Source: Sphaerulina vaccinii (taxonomy: Eukaryota; Ascomycota; Dothideomycetes; Mycosphaerellales; Mycosphaerellaceae). From it: a stretch of 64,000 nucleotides of DNA. Of the stretch, positions 30,192-41,348 are shown one piece after another; the first letter of the stretch is position 1, and each line of letters opens with the position of its first letter. A program made the position numbers and the translations under genes. The stretch lies in the NCBI GenBank assembly GCA_022570795.1, contig JAKUDP010000014.1, positions 992,001 to 1,056,000 on the forward strand, written 5' to 3'. A model generated the notes under the pieces. It ran no database searches and had not been told where the DNA came from. It was given only the letters and a program-made list of their open reading frames with translations.

Positions 30192-33035
30192 ATGGCGTCC
30201 ACCGCCGTCGACACTCCCTCGGATCCTCCTGTCCGCCTGTCACTCCCTCTCGAATTCCAACAGGAAATCTTTCACTCCCTCCGCGAGGAAGACGAATTGC
30301 TCATCCTGGCCAGAGGACTTGGTCTTTTACGCCTAGTCACGAACTTGCTGCACTCTTATGATGCATCAGGACACAATCTTGTGGTGCTCGTAGGCGCAGA
30401 AGACCGAGAGAATGACTGGGTGGGCGAGTCTCTGGCAGAACACGCTGCCATTTCTGGTAGCGCGAAGTGTCGTGGTATGCAGCTCGTGAACACAGACATG
30501 ACCAATGTGACACAGCGAGAGAGGATGTATAAGCGGGGTGGCATATGTTCAATCACATCAAGAATTCTCATTGTAGACTTCCTATCTGGGCTGCTCGACC
30601 CTGCGACAGTGACAGGCTTGATAATACTGCACGCCGAAAGAGTTGCAGCCACAAGTCTAGAAGCTTTCATCGTGCGGATATATCGCCAGAAGAATAAGAA
30701 AGGTTTCCTCAAAGCCTTCTCTGATCAGCCAGAGCCTTTCACTTCTGGGTTTCAGCCTCTTACGAACATCCTACGCAACTTGTTCTTGCGAAAGCCGGTA
30801 TTGTACCCTCGATTTCATGTCACAGTTGCGAAGAGTCTGGAAGGCAAGAGGAAGGCGGAAGTAATCGAGCTGGAGGTTCCCATGACGGATGCTATGCGGT
30901 ATATTCAGAACGCCGTGCTGGAATGCGTGGAGGTGAGTATAGCGGAGCTGAAGAAGATGAACACTGGAGTCATTGAGCTAGACGTCGCTGCGGACAGCGC
31001 ACTGCACAGGTCTTTTGACTCAATTGTGAGGCGGCAACTGGATCCGGTATGGCATCGAGTCTCTTTTCGGACCAAGATGATCGTACGAGATCTGACCATG
31101 CTGAGAACCATTCTACATTCTTTACTTGCATACGACGCTGTAGAGTTCAACAGATATCTTGACACTGTACTTGCGGCAAGTCAGCCACCACCTGGAAGCT
31201 CGCGGAAAGAAGTGTCCCCATGGTTATTCTTGGACGCTGCTTCAGTACTGCTGGATAACGCAAAGCGAAGAGTCTACACAGGCAAGATCACAGATGGGCC
31301 TCTGGCCAACGCGGAAAAGGAAGGCCTGAATCCGGTGCTGGAAGAACTTCCGAAGTGGTCACTCCTGGCGGAGATCTTGGAAGAGATTGAGAGGGATGTC
31401 TACTTCAATCCGCAACCTCAAGATGAATCGAATGGCAGCATCCTGATCATGTGCAGTGACCACGGCACATGCAGACAACTGCGAGAATACCTTCAGACCA
31501 TGCGAAATGAGGTGGACGGCGACGAGGCCAACGATGAAAGTGATGATGACTTGCCGAAGGAGAGGCAGCCAAGCGGAAAATACATGATGCGTAGAAAGCT
31601 ACGCAACTACCTGATATGGAAGCGCGATTTCGCTCGCGTAAGCAGTACGCTATTCGCGGCCAACGAGAAGGAGATCAATGGCACAGCACGCCATGCTTCA
31701 GGACAGCTCAAAGGCGGGAAGCCACCACCAAACAAACGCAGAAGAGTCCGTGGAGGAGGTGCGGTTGGCACAGCACCTGGTCGTAATGCAAACGGATCGC
31801 TCTCTGTCGCTGGCGACAAGGAGTCTCATGTACAAGCACTGATGCACGAACTGGCGGTCAACGACCTTGCGGACGACGCAACATCGGCCAAGATGGATCT
31901 CGGCGCGGACCCACTGGACAACATGGACGACTATTACGAACTTTACGACATGAAAGATCTTGTACTAATACACCCTTACGATGGCGATATGGACGACCAT
32001 CTGCTTGAAGAAGTCAAGCCACGATATGTAATAATGTACGAACCTGATGCAGCATTCATCAGACGCATAGAAGTGTACAGAAGCAGCCACAGTAACCGGC
32101 AGGTCCGAGTATACTTCATGTACTACGGCGGAAGTGTCGAAGAACAGCGATATCTCAGCACAGTGCGGAGAGAGAAAGATAGCTTCACTAAGCTCATCCG
32201 GGAAAGAGGCAACATGGCCATGACCTTCACCCACGACACAGACTCTCAAGATCCTCAGGAGTCGTTCTTGAGAACCGTCAACACCCGCATTGCTGGCGGC
32301 GGTCGACTGATGGCAACAGCAGAGCCACCTCGAGTCGTTGTTGACGTACGAGAGTTCCGCAGCAGTCTTCCCTCACTGCTCCATGGCCGCAATATGGTTG
32401 TGATACCCTGCATGTTGACAGTAGGCGATTACGTCTTGACGCCAGAGATTTGCATTGAGCGCAAATCCGTCAGTGATCTTATCTCATCCTTCAACAACGG
32501 GCGCTTGTATAATCAGGCCGAGACAATGCTCCAGCATTACAAATCACCCATGCTTCTTATCGAGTTCGACGCACAAAAAGCTTTTACGCTCGAGCCCTTC
32601 GCCGACCTTTCTTCCTCGATTGGAACTGCCAGCATAGTCGGCAATGATCTCCAATCGAAGCTCGTCCTCCTAACACTGGCATTTCCACGTCTCAAGATAG
32701 TCTGGTCTTCGTCACCTTATCAAACAGCCGAGATCTTCGAAGAGCTCAAGAACAAACAGGATGAACCAGATCCGATCAAAGCCGTGCAGCTAGGTCTGGA
32801 GCATGGAGAGGATCCTGAGACAAGGACTTTCAATCAGACACCGCAGGATATGTTGCGATGTGTGCCGGGAGTGACGAACAAGGCGCTGAACAAGTTGATT
32901 CTAGAGTATGAAAATGTGCAGGCTGTGGCAAATGCAGAGGAGGCAGAGCTATCAGATCTGATAGGAAAGGAGAATGCACGGCAAATCCGAGCTTTCTTTG
33001 ATCGAAGCGTGTGGGAGGAAGGTGATGGAGAGTGA
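30192..33035 (+). CDS. RAD1: XPF/Rad1 structure-specific endonuclease
   Basis: XPF (yeast Rad1, fission yeast Rad16) pairs with ERCC1/Rad10 to cut 5' of bubbles and flaps in nucleotide excision repair and recombination. Single-exon ORF of 947 residues. The N-terminal part is the degenerate helicase-like region (LLRLVTNLLHSYD, ILIVDFLSGLLDP, HAERVAATSLEAFIVRIYRQKN). The ERCC4 nuclease domain spans roughly residues 710-850 and keeps the metal-binding signature: VVVDVREFRS, GDYVLTPEICIERKSVSDLI and NGRLYNQAE. A C-terminal helix-hairpin-helix pair follows (DMLRCVPGVTNKALNKLI, ELSDLIGKENARQIRAFFD), which in other species binds the partner subunit. The linker near residues 500-560 is basic and disordered. 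All catalytic residues I can check are present. Confidence 0.96.
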   Translation: MASTAVDTPSDPPVRLSLPLEFQQEIFHSLREEDELLILARGLGLLRLVTNLLHSYDASGHNLVVLVGAEDRENDWVGESLAEHAAISGSAKCRGMQLVNTDMTNVTQRERMYKRGGICSITSRILIVDFLSGLLDPATVTGLIILHAERVAATSLEAFIVRIYRQKNKKGFLKAFSDQPEPFTSGFQPLTNILRNLFLRKPVLYPRFHVTVAKSLEGKRKAEVIELEVPMTDAMRYIQNAVLECVEVSIAELKKMNTGVIELDVAADSALHRSFDSIVRRQLDPVWHRVSFRTKMIVRDLTMLRTILHSLLAYDAVEFNRYLDTVLAASQPPPGSSRKEVSPWLFLDAASVLLDNAKRRVYTGKITDGPLANAEKEGLNPVLEELPKWSLLAEILEEIERDVYFNPQPQDESNGSILIMCSDHGTCRQLREYLQTMRNEVDGDEANDESDDDLPKERQPSGKYMMRRKLRNYLIWKRDFARVSSTLFAANEKEINGTARHASGQLKGGKPPPNKRRRVRGGGAVGTAPGRNANGSLSVAGDKESHVQALMHELAVNDLADDATSAKMDLGADPLDNMDDYYELYDMKDLVLIHPYDGDMDDHLLEEVKPRYVIMYEPDAAFIRRIEVYRSSHSNRQVRVYFMYYGGSVEEQRYLSTVRREKDSFTKLIRERGNMAMTFTHDTDSQDPQESFLRTVNTRIAGGGRLMATAEPPRVVVDVREFRSSLPSLLHGRNMVVIPCMLTVGDYVLTPEICIERKSVSDLISSFNNGRLYNQAETMLQHYKSPMLLIEFDAQKAFTLEPFADLSSSIGTASIVGNDLQSKLVLLTLAFPRLKIVWSSSPYQTAEIFEELKNKQDEPDPIKAVQLGLEHGEDPETRTFNQTPQDMLRCVPGVTNKALNKLILEYENVQAVANAEEAELSDLIGKENARQIRAFFDRSVWEEGDGE

Positions 33036-33230
33036 GGTCTCAGCAAAACCTAACGGACTTCCAAGTTCACTTCACAAAAGTTCAGTTCAGTAAGCTTCAT
33101 CGTACCTGCCGTGCGTGCGCGAATACATTGTTCACCACTTCTCACTTTAACACCGGCTCTCGCGCAGTGCACCACTCTTGCCTGCTTGAGCGCACTGGCT
33201 ACTTGTCACAAGATCATCAAACCAGCGTCC

Positions 33231-34979
33231 ATGTTCAAGAACCACAGTTTAAATGCTGTTGGGCGGCGCCGACTCCAACTGCGGCGACAGTCCAATGCTC
33301 CACTGCCTTCGCGTCCTTGCAGCAAATCACCGTCTAAGTCGTGCTCAGGCCCAGATCCTCCAGCAGCCTCTCCACAACCACATCGAGAATTATCGACACT
33401 GACAAGAACTACCACAAACCCATCCCAGTCTCCCAGCACTTACGTTGTGCAGTTGACTGCTGCTCAGGCTCGTTCAGGTCTCCTTGCAAAGCGACAGAAG
33501 CAACTTGAGCAACTGCAACGGTATCATTCCGGTCCTGGTCTCGAGGAGTTGACCTCGTACTGCTCTCCGCCCAGCAAATCATCAGCATTACGGGCAAATA
33601 CAATCTCCAGCAAGTCTCACGATCTATTTCGATCTCAGGATACCAGCATGACCCGCGAAACGAGCACCTTCTCGGAGTGCTTTGGCGACACCTTGCAAGT
33701 TCCTGCTGAACATTGTCAACAAAAGACGAGCGAGAATCATGAAGAGACTGATAGTGACGACCTGAGTGCCCAAGAGGGGTTTTCACAACAGGCGTAAGAT
33801 ACAAGACGCCATGACTACAGTCGACCACTTTCCGACTCTTGGCTGGGCGGACGTAATGCCCTGCATGATCAGCTTCCTGGCTCTTCAACTCCTGGAAGCG
33901 TGAAGCGGGACCAACAGCGTGGCACTAAAGACCATGGCCCGCCAGCCTCGAGAAGCTGGAAAGAGCAGCGCGGAAACGATCGAACAGCAGTCAAAGAGTA
34001 CGTGAACGGTGCTATTCCAAAGTCCCAAAGCAAGTTCACGAGCTGGACTAACGAGCAGCGCTGGAGCTTCATGCAAAGCAAGCGACGAGAGAAGCTCGCG
34101 GATCGCGAAAAGAAAGGAAATGGTACTCTCTCGAGCTGGTACCAACAACAATTTGCTGACGCAGGAGGCGAACAGCACGAGCTCGTACTGTTCCGCAAGC
34201 AAATGGCAGCCCATTTCCGCTCCGAGGATGTGCTAACCCCACGGAGAGCACTGAGTCCTGATCAGGATGAAGATGACGAAGAAATGATCATCAAGAAGGA
34301 AGAGCCTGATGAAGAGACGTCTCGATGGGTACGGGAGTCGAATCACCAGTTCGACCTTGGACTTGACGCAAAACGCCACACTGCAACGACATCTCGCCCC
34401 AGATCTCATCGACCACGCAATCGTGAGAGCTATCAGAGAAGCGACACCTTATGTTCCCGATGTCAGAGACTACCAGCAGTCCCTCATGAGAATGAGCCTG
34501 CTGGAGAAGCCGAACTGTTTGCAGATGATCCGAACCTCGACCAGACCGTCTCCATCGGGACAGTCACCAGCAGCTCTATGACAGTTCCGAGCGTCGTTGG
34601 CCCAGAGTGGCGGCAGTATTGGAAGACAAATGAAGATGGCTACTCGGCATTGATCACACCCAGGACCTGGAAATGGAACGACAGATGTCAGCTTGTGGAG
34701 TGGCCTCCACTTGATCAGATCCTGCCTCCGCTTGAGCCTCGACCAGGCCAGCATGTCAAGCAGGAAAAGAAGCGGAAAAGAGCAGACAGTGTCGCTACAC
34801 CACATGGCGAGGATTCCGGCAAAGACTCTGAGACAGCGACACGCGTCATCACGAAAGCTATCAGCACATCTCGGGACCAAGAGATGCGTCTCACAGCGAC
34901 CGAGACTGACCATAGCAGCATGGTAGCAGAGGCGCGCTCTATCATAAAACGATCGAGAACAGAGAGGACTACTCTATGA
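33231..34979 (+). CDS. Uncharacterised protein; reading frame interrupted by one in-frame TAA
   Basis: I do not recognise this protein. From ATG 33231 (MFKNHSLNAVG) the frame runs to TAA at 33795-33797, and the same frame then stays open to TAG at 34979, in total 582 codons with one internal stop. The sequence just after the stop (SDSWLGGRNALHDQL, STPGSVKRDQQRG) looks coding. The stop sits inside a perfect GTAAGA donor (33794), so an intron could remove it: a multiple-of-three intron ending at GGAAG (33898, 105 nt) keeps the frame, while an acceptor at CTACAG (33820) would make only 27 nt, too short. Otherwise it is a nonsense mutation. The protein is polar and Ser/Arg-rich with a central KFTSWTNEQRWSFMQSKRREKL block, a Glu-rich stretch (EDDEEMIIKKEEPDEE) and a basic KKRKRA near the end, suggesting a nuclear protein. 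It lies 195 bp downstream of RAD1. Confidence 0.55.
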
Positions 34980-35177
34980 GTCCTGAGTTGGCAGAGCTGT
35001 CTGCGACGTGTCAGTGGTGGAAGGGTGGAGTATGCCAGTCGCCAGTAAAGTAGTAACACATCTCCCCCAACTATTTGTACAATTCGAGCAGTCGCCAAGA
35101 GGCGTCACGGTCTCGCTTGAGTACTGCTCCAACCTTCGCTCGCCTGCCTGTAGCTCGATCGTATCGCCATGTGGTGC

Positions 35178-35762
35178 CTATTTGATACTCTGCCTAAGCT
35201 CGTCCTTTCTGGCTTGTGATTCGGCCTCTGCTGCTCTTCTCCGCTCGAGCTCAGCAGTGACACCCTCTGCTCGCTTCTTCGTGAGATCGTCTTCCCACAC
35301 TTGCCAGACTATGATGCAGATTAGCAACTCCCTTAATGACCTGTCATGCTCGGACCTCAGAAGCAGATCCGTAACGCTCAAAAGTAGCAACAGAAAAGAA
35401 AGAAGAAGGACAAGAACTTACTATGCTTATCACTCTTCGAATACCCCTTCAACTTGGTAACAAACGTATCAAAATCTTCTTGCTTTTCCTTTCTTCTCTC
35501 CAAAGATCTACGTTGCAGTTCAGGATTGTATTTCTATTCGTTCATCTCAAATCAGCACAGATCCGAGTTCGTATCATAGCATGAATTGAACTGAACTCAC
35601 CATGAATAATTCCTCCTCTGTGGGCGTGACGTAGTATATCAAAGCTGGACCGCCAATACACATGATACCTCCGCTGTTGTCTCATTTCAGTATGCGGATT
35701 CTGCTGACACCGACAGTGGGAACATACGCTGCAGCCATCTTGACCCAGGTAATGGTCCTCAT
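35178..35762 (-). CDS. CBP4: Cbp4-like complex III assembly factor
   Basis: Cbp4 is a small mitochondrial inner-membrane protein that helps assemble cytochrome b into ubiquinol-cytochrome c reductase. Four exons (minus), 35762-35728, 35673-35601, 35533-35422 and 35308-35178, encode 116 residues; introns of 54, 67 and 113 nt all have consensus ends and compatible phases. The spliced protein starts MRTITWVKMAA and continues through one membrane segment (GGIMCIGGPALIYYV), the family block TPTEEELFMKYNPELQRRSLE and FDTFVTKLKGYSKSDK, then IWQVWEDDLTKKRA and a charged coiled-coil tail. Simple ORF reading sees only fragments of it. Assignment rests on the TPTEEELF-KYNPEL block and size. Confidence 0.9.
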
Positions 35763-36410
35763 TGTGGCGAGTGTTCGCGGCCGCCTTTCTCGATGAGTCA
35801 AGTCGTAGTCCAGATGATAGTTCGCTCTCCAGTGTTCGGTGAAGTCTTGAGTATGATGGAAATTGATCTTGCTGGTGGTTCGTGTTTTGTTTTCGATGTC
35901 TCTGTAAATATCGATTGCTTCATCGTGAAGTGCAGAACAGGGTTTAGTGAGACGGCACGATCCGAAACGGGAAGGAGCGGCATGTGCAGACAGTGCAAAA
36001 AGGTGAGAGTTGGTTACAGAAGGACTGAAGTGTCGAATAGTGATCATCGAAATAGGTGATGTGATTCATGCTCTATCCAAACCTCTAATGTCAAAGTCAA
36101 ATCAAAGAATGCCGTCCTGCTGAACTCCTATAATGCGCCATGCTTGTGCTCAACAGCTTGTTATGGTATCAATCCCTTCCTTTTCATCGCCTAAAATGAA
36201 CGCCTGCGATGATCTTTCGTCGTTGGTTTATGTACAAGGCGCTCTCCCGCGAAACATGGTCCGTAGATGAGATGCATATCTTCCGACCCATTTCCGTTAC
36301 TTTCCCGGGCGCGCAATCGTCAAAAAGAGACTGTGGTATCAGTAATGGAGATTTGCCGCGCATTCGTTTCTTCCGTATGTCCATTCCACCTGCCTCCTTC
36401 GCTACTCTCG
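35763..36410. other. Intergenic, CBP4 promoter and flippase 3' flank
   Basis: 648 bp between two minus-strand genes. The first part upstream of 35762 is the CBP4 promoter; the part next to 36411 is the 3' region of the flippase gene. The ORFs here (plus 35793-36059; minus 36184-36414) have no family character. Confidence 0.5.
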
Positions 36411-39400
36411 TCACCGCAGGTCATCGCTAATGTCCTGCTTCATTTTACTCTCTCCTCTTTTGTGGGTACTTTTCGCCCCAGTGCTTTGACTCGACTCCAC
36501 TCTCGTCAAGTATGCTGCACTTGTGAAGTCGTTGCTTGCTTCAAACGAAGGCCGTGTTCGGTCCATACTCGACCTCAGTCGGTCAAAAGACGGTCTTGGT
36601 CTGTCCATACTGGGTCGTGCAGGGCCGTCCGATGGGAAGTCATACTCAGTTCTCGAGAAGGTGGGTGTGGGTGTCACTCCACCAGGAGTCTGTGCGGGTG
36701 TCCCGTAATTTGAGCTTGCAGCAGTCTGAATCATGCTCAGTCCGCTAGGCGCTGTGCCTCCAGAAACAGGTCCTGGTGCATAGCTCGTATTGTACGTCGC
36801 GTTTGGACCCATCGCACCAGATCCAGACCCTGGATAAGCAGGAGGATAATGCGATGCAAAAGGGTCTACGCTCGGTCGGCCAGAGTGTCCGGTATAGTCT
36901 GTTCCGTCGCTCCCGTTATGGCTCCGAGGGTTCTTCGTACCGGCTTCTGAAGGTGGGTATATAGGCCTCATGTCTTCATCCATTGTCGGACGGCCGTTGT
37001 TTGGCGAGCCATTGCGACGATGGCCCATCTTTTCCTGCTTCTGGCCATTGCTAATCTCGCTGCTCGACGTGCTACCATTCAATTTGCCGTCTGTGGGTGC
37101 GCTCGCATGAGACACGCCTTCGGGAGTCACATCCTTGAGATAGTCAAATTTGCCTTGTCGAACCTGTTCACGAATGATATCAATGTCGTATGGGAAGTAC
37201 ATCTTCTGGAAAGCTTTGGCAGCAAATCGTGGCAACAGTGCCATGATTACTGTCAAAAGCCCGACAGCCCAGAATGACAAGGCGCCGTACACTTGCGGTG
37301 CAGCTTCGTAGAAAGTGAAGCCTGCCGTGAAGGCAGTGTATACTCCAGTCCAGAACCAGATCAACAGAATCGAAATGCCGGTGATCAGACACATGAACCA
37401 GTCCCAGCGGTACGTGTTGAGAAGGATGTAAACGTTGACAATGAGCACAATGGGATTGACGATGTAGACTCCCAGTCGCTTATAGTCGTTGATGTTGCGA
37501 CCAGATTCAGTAGTGAAGTTCGCAGGCGCGAATTCCAGGTAGGTGAAATAGAAGCAGATGATTGATTGGTAGAAGCCATCAATCATGTAAATCCAGAACT
37601 TGGTCTGTGTCCATTCCTTCTGTTCAATGCCCCGGCGGTACAATTGCGGAACAGCCAGTGAGACCTTGTCGTCCACATCTTGATCCAAAATACCTTGGAA
37701 GATGATAGGTAGGGATGTGAAGGCAAGGTTGAACAGGAGGATGTAGGAGTAATCGAAGGCATAGGAGCAGTCGAAGTTGGCATAAACCTGGTACCAGAAG
37801 AGAGCGAACACCCAGATGATATTCTGTCATCAGTTGTTAGCGAGCTATGAGTTGAGCACAGCGCAAGACTGACTTACCTTGTAGAAGAAGTTGGCAACAC
37901 ATTCCGCCATACGTCTGTAATCCCAGCGACCATGAACCAGAAGCAGCCTCGTCAAGTAGCGGAACTGGCCAATGGCGTAGTCGGAGCTCATAACAGCCTG
38001 TCGCCCTTCTTCTCCTGCGATACCAACACCTACATCAGCCTCTTGAATCATGGCAACATCGTTAGCTCCGTCGCCAATGGAGAGTGTCATGACTTCCAAG
38101 GTGTGCTTCACGAGAGCAACCACAGCAGCCTTTTGCGAGGGCGAAACACGGCAACAGAGTACAGATCTGCATTCTTTGCAGAGCAGCAAGAACTTCTGTC
38201 GTAGCCTGTCGTCGAGCACGATTTTGAGTGTATCACCGTCAATGACCAATGCATGTGTTGGAGCAGGTGGCTCGTGGTTCTTCTTTGCGGCTTTGAGCTC
38301 CTCATCATCTCCTGTCTTGCCGAACGTGCGAAGGTGCTTATTGAGCTCTTCTTCTGCTGCTGCAAAGTCATCTTCGTCAACCTTGAGCACGATCAGGTCC
38401 ATGTCGTTGTCTAGCAGATTGCAAGAGAAGCCAATGTTGATCGCGGTTTCGACTTTGTCACCAGTCAAGACCCAGAGCTTGATACCGGCCTGCGCGAGCA
38501 GAGCAATGGAATCAGGGACACCATCCTGAAGACGATCTTCAATTGCGGTACCACCGAGGAGGGTGAGATCACGCTCGATGCGGTCAGCAACCTCTTCAAG
38601 CTTTGCTTCGCGATCCTGAACAGCGGCAGCCGCAAGCTCGTGATCACGATTCCACACTTGGTATTCCTCTTCGTCGAGCTCTCGTTGCGCTATGCAAAGA
38701 GTTCGGAGACCTTCTCTTGCAAACATTTCGAGGTGCTCAGCGGTCGATCTTCGAAGTTCCGGCTGCTCACCCTTGACCAAGCGGGAATAGATGATACTAT
38801 CAGCACCCTTGCAGAACAGAATGATCTTGCCAGAAGGCATGCGAATAATGGCAGACATGCGCTTCCTGGTCGAGTTGAACTCGAGGATGTTCAGCACATT
38901 GTATTCACGTTCCTCGCCCTGCACATTCAGAATGATGCCCTCATTCGAGCGTCCTATCACAGTGTAGCCACAATCTCGTGCAGTCGCAACCAGAGCGGCC
39001 TCATCAGGGCTTTGCGCCTTGAACTCGATCCGGGGTGGGTCACCAGGTGTGCGTTCCGTAATGACACTATGGCATAGAGCGAGGGCCAGCATAAACTGCT
39101 CTGTAGCTGCCTTCTGCACTGGACCACTCTCTCCTCCGAGGTCCTGGATGTAGTCAGGCGCCACAAAGGTGAGATCCTCATCTCGAAGGTATGGGTTGTC
39201 GTGTAGACTGCGAATCTGACGGAGCATCTTTATACGATCCTCTGCGATGCGCGCCCGTTCGTGCTTTGCCACTTCTTCCACGTTGATACCTTGCCGTTTC
39301 TGCATACCTGCAAGCGCCTCGGTGTATGCTTCTCCGTAAGGCACGCCATTGACTGTACACTTTTTGAACTCCATTACGTTTTGTGTGAGTGTTCCCGTCT

Positions 39401-41348
39401 TGTCGCTGAAGATGTATTCGATCTGTCCGAGGTCATCAGAGATGTTCCAAGACTTGGGCGTACAGGGGTAGTCAAGCTTCTCGTAGTACATGTAGGTGTC
39501 AGAGTAGATGAAGAATGCCTGCACGGATCGCACAATCTCCAGGGAAATGTACAGCGAAATAGGGACCAAATTCTGGAACAGGATGACAGCAGCCCAGAAG
39601 TTGATGAATCCAGTCAGTCCAGCGGTGCTGCCATAACCACCGAAGTCGAAAAAGTTCTGTGAACTGTTGCTGTTGCCCCATGCAAATCCGTTGACGATAG
39701 CGGCAATGAGACACATGATGAACAGAATGACGAAGTTGTAGAGGACGTTCCAGTTGAGATCCCGCATAATCTTTGGACGTTTCGAGGGCGTGATACCAGA
39801 GTTGAGCATGATCTTGGTGTCTTCACCAGTGAAAGCGACCACACCAAGCACCCATTCCGTGTTGCGAACAGTACAGCCTCGCAGAAGCAGATTGTTAATG
39901 CCCACAGGCTCTGCCATCTCTTTGGGCTCTGCATTTGAATTGCGCCTATCGTACTGGCTCCATCTTACCACTCCAGAATATGCATACAAGTTGGCGTGAG
40001 GTGGTTCGCTCTCAATGACAAAGTCTGCTTGTTCACAGTCCCGCGCTCGCTTGATGTCACGTCCAGAGTATAACGCCGTTCTGACCTTGAGATTGGTTTC
40101 ACCATCCAGATTCTTGGTTTCGATGTAACAAGCTCCGTCTGCATCGCTGGTCGCTAGAACGATAATATCTGAAGGGATTTCCTCGTCATTGTACAGGCGC
40201 ACAAAGTCGCCCACTCGCACGTTCTTCCAGTAATCCTTCTTGAACCGCGCTGTTTCTGGTCGCGGCCGGTTTGGGTTGATCAGACTGCCGTGGAACTTCT
40301 TGGCTATCGGCAGCTGTTCGAGCTTGCCATTTTCACCAACTTGCGGAACAGCCAAGGTATCCTTCATATTGCCATGACCGTAGCCTGGCTCCTCAATTCC
40401 CCCGTGGTCATTCACGTAGTTTGATGGCCCCTGTCCTGGTGTCGGTGAAGGCACAGGCGTCATCTCGACATCGCCATCCGCATTCTCACCCGCATGTCCA
40501 TCTATGCTGTCCAGGCGCTGCGTCAAAGCGCTCATGCGACGCTCATCTGATTCGAGTTCCCGATCAAGCTTCGCGTCTTTCGCTGCCGGTCCTTTGCCCT
40601 TCTTTGCAGCTGCCGCCTCTTTCTTGCCTTTCCACCATTTCCATAGAAACAAGATCGCTCGGGTATTAGCCTTCTTAAACTGTCGCCACGCGCTGATCTT
40701 CTCTTCTGAGACATTCACGTTGTCCCAATCCACCAATCGATGCACTGGGGCGTTATTCAGCTCATTGTCGAGAACTGTTCTGCGCCAGTCTTCTATGGCA
40801 TCCTTGATGGCTGTGATAGTAAGAATAACAATGATTGGCACGGCCGCTAGTCCTGGGTTCTGGACACCAAATATCGAGAAGATGCCCAGAATGACAATAA
40901 AGATGAAGTAAACGTTGGCGATGTTGTGCAGTTGAAACCACAAGTTCTTCGGGATAAAAGATATCGGGGTGTATTTCGCCGTCCGGATCTTGTTGCGCTT
41001 GAAGTGTTGGAGTGGCCGCCCTTCCTCATCTCGCGCAGTACTAGGAAGAGGCTGATTGACGAATATCGTGCGTGACGTCTGCCCTTCGGGAGGCTGCTCG
41101 TTGGCGACTGCTTCGGCCTTAACGTCGCTGTCGTCTGTCATGCCCGACTCTCGATTCCGATGGCTACCACTCAATCGCGCGGCGTTTCTCGAGAAGATGC
41201 TTCTCCGCTTCATCGTCCCCTTCCGTCCCGGTTTCCGTACTGTCGCCCATCGCATTCGGTTCAGAGGTTGCGATGTCTGCGTTCCATGCTCCTCGGCGCG
41301 CTGTGCAGAGGGCGTCTGCTGTGCATTGGTATCGAAGTCGATGGCCAT
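36411..41348 (-). CDS. DNF1: Dnf-type P4-ATPase phospholipid flippase
   Basis: P4-ATPases move phospholipids from the outer to the inner leaflet of plasma and Golgi/endosomal membranes, usually with a Cdc50-type subunit. Two exons (minus), 41348-37878 and 37823-36411, with a 54-nt intron (GTAAGT, GCTAAC, GACAG), give 1,627 residues. Motifs in order: N-terminal FIPKNLWFQLHNIANVYF, the actuator DGETNLK, the phosphorylation site FSDKTGTLTQN, nucleotide-binding KGADSIIYSRL, the hinge GDGANDVAMIQEADVGVGI, and a C-terminal membrane bundle (NIIWVFALFWYQVYANFD, SYILLFNLAFTSLP). A long insertion between membrane segments 2 and 3 (KKEAAAAKKGKG region) and a roughly 250-residue Gly/Ser/Pro/Tyr-rich cytoplasmic tail are typical of Dnf1/Dnf2-like fungal members. 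Dnf1 versus a paralog cannot be decided here. Confidence 0.93.
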
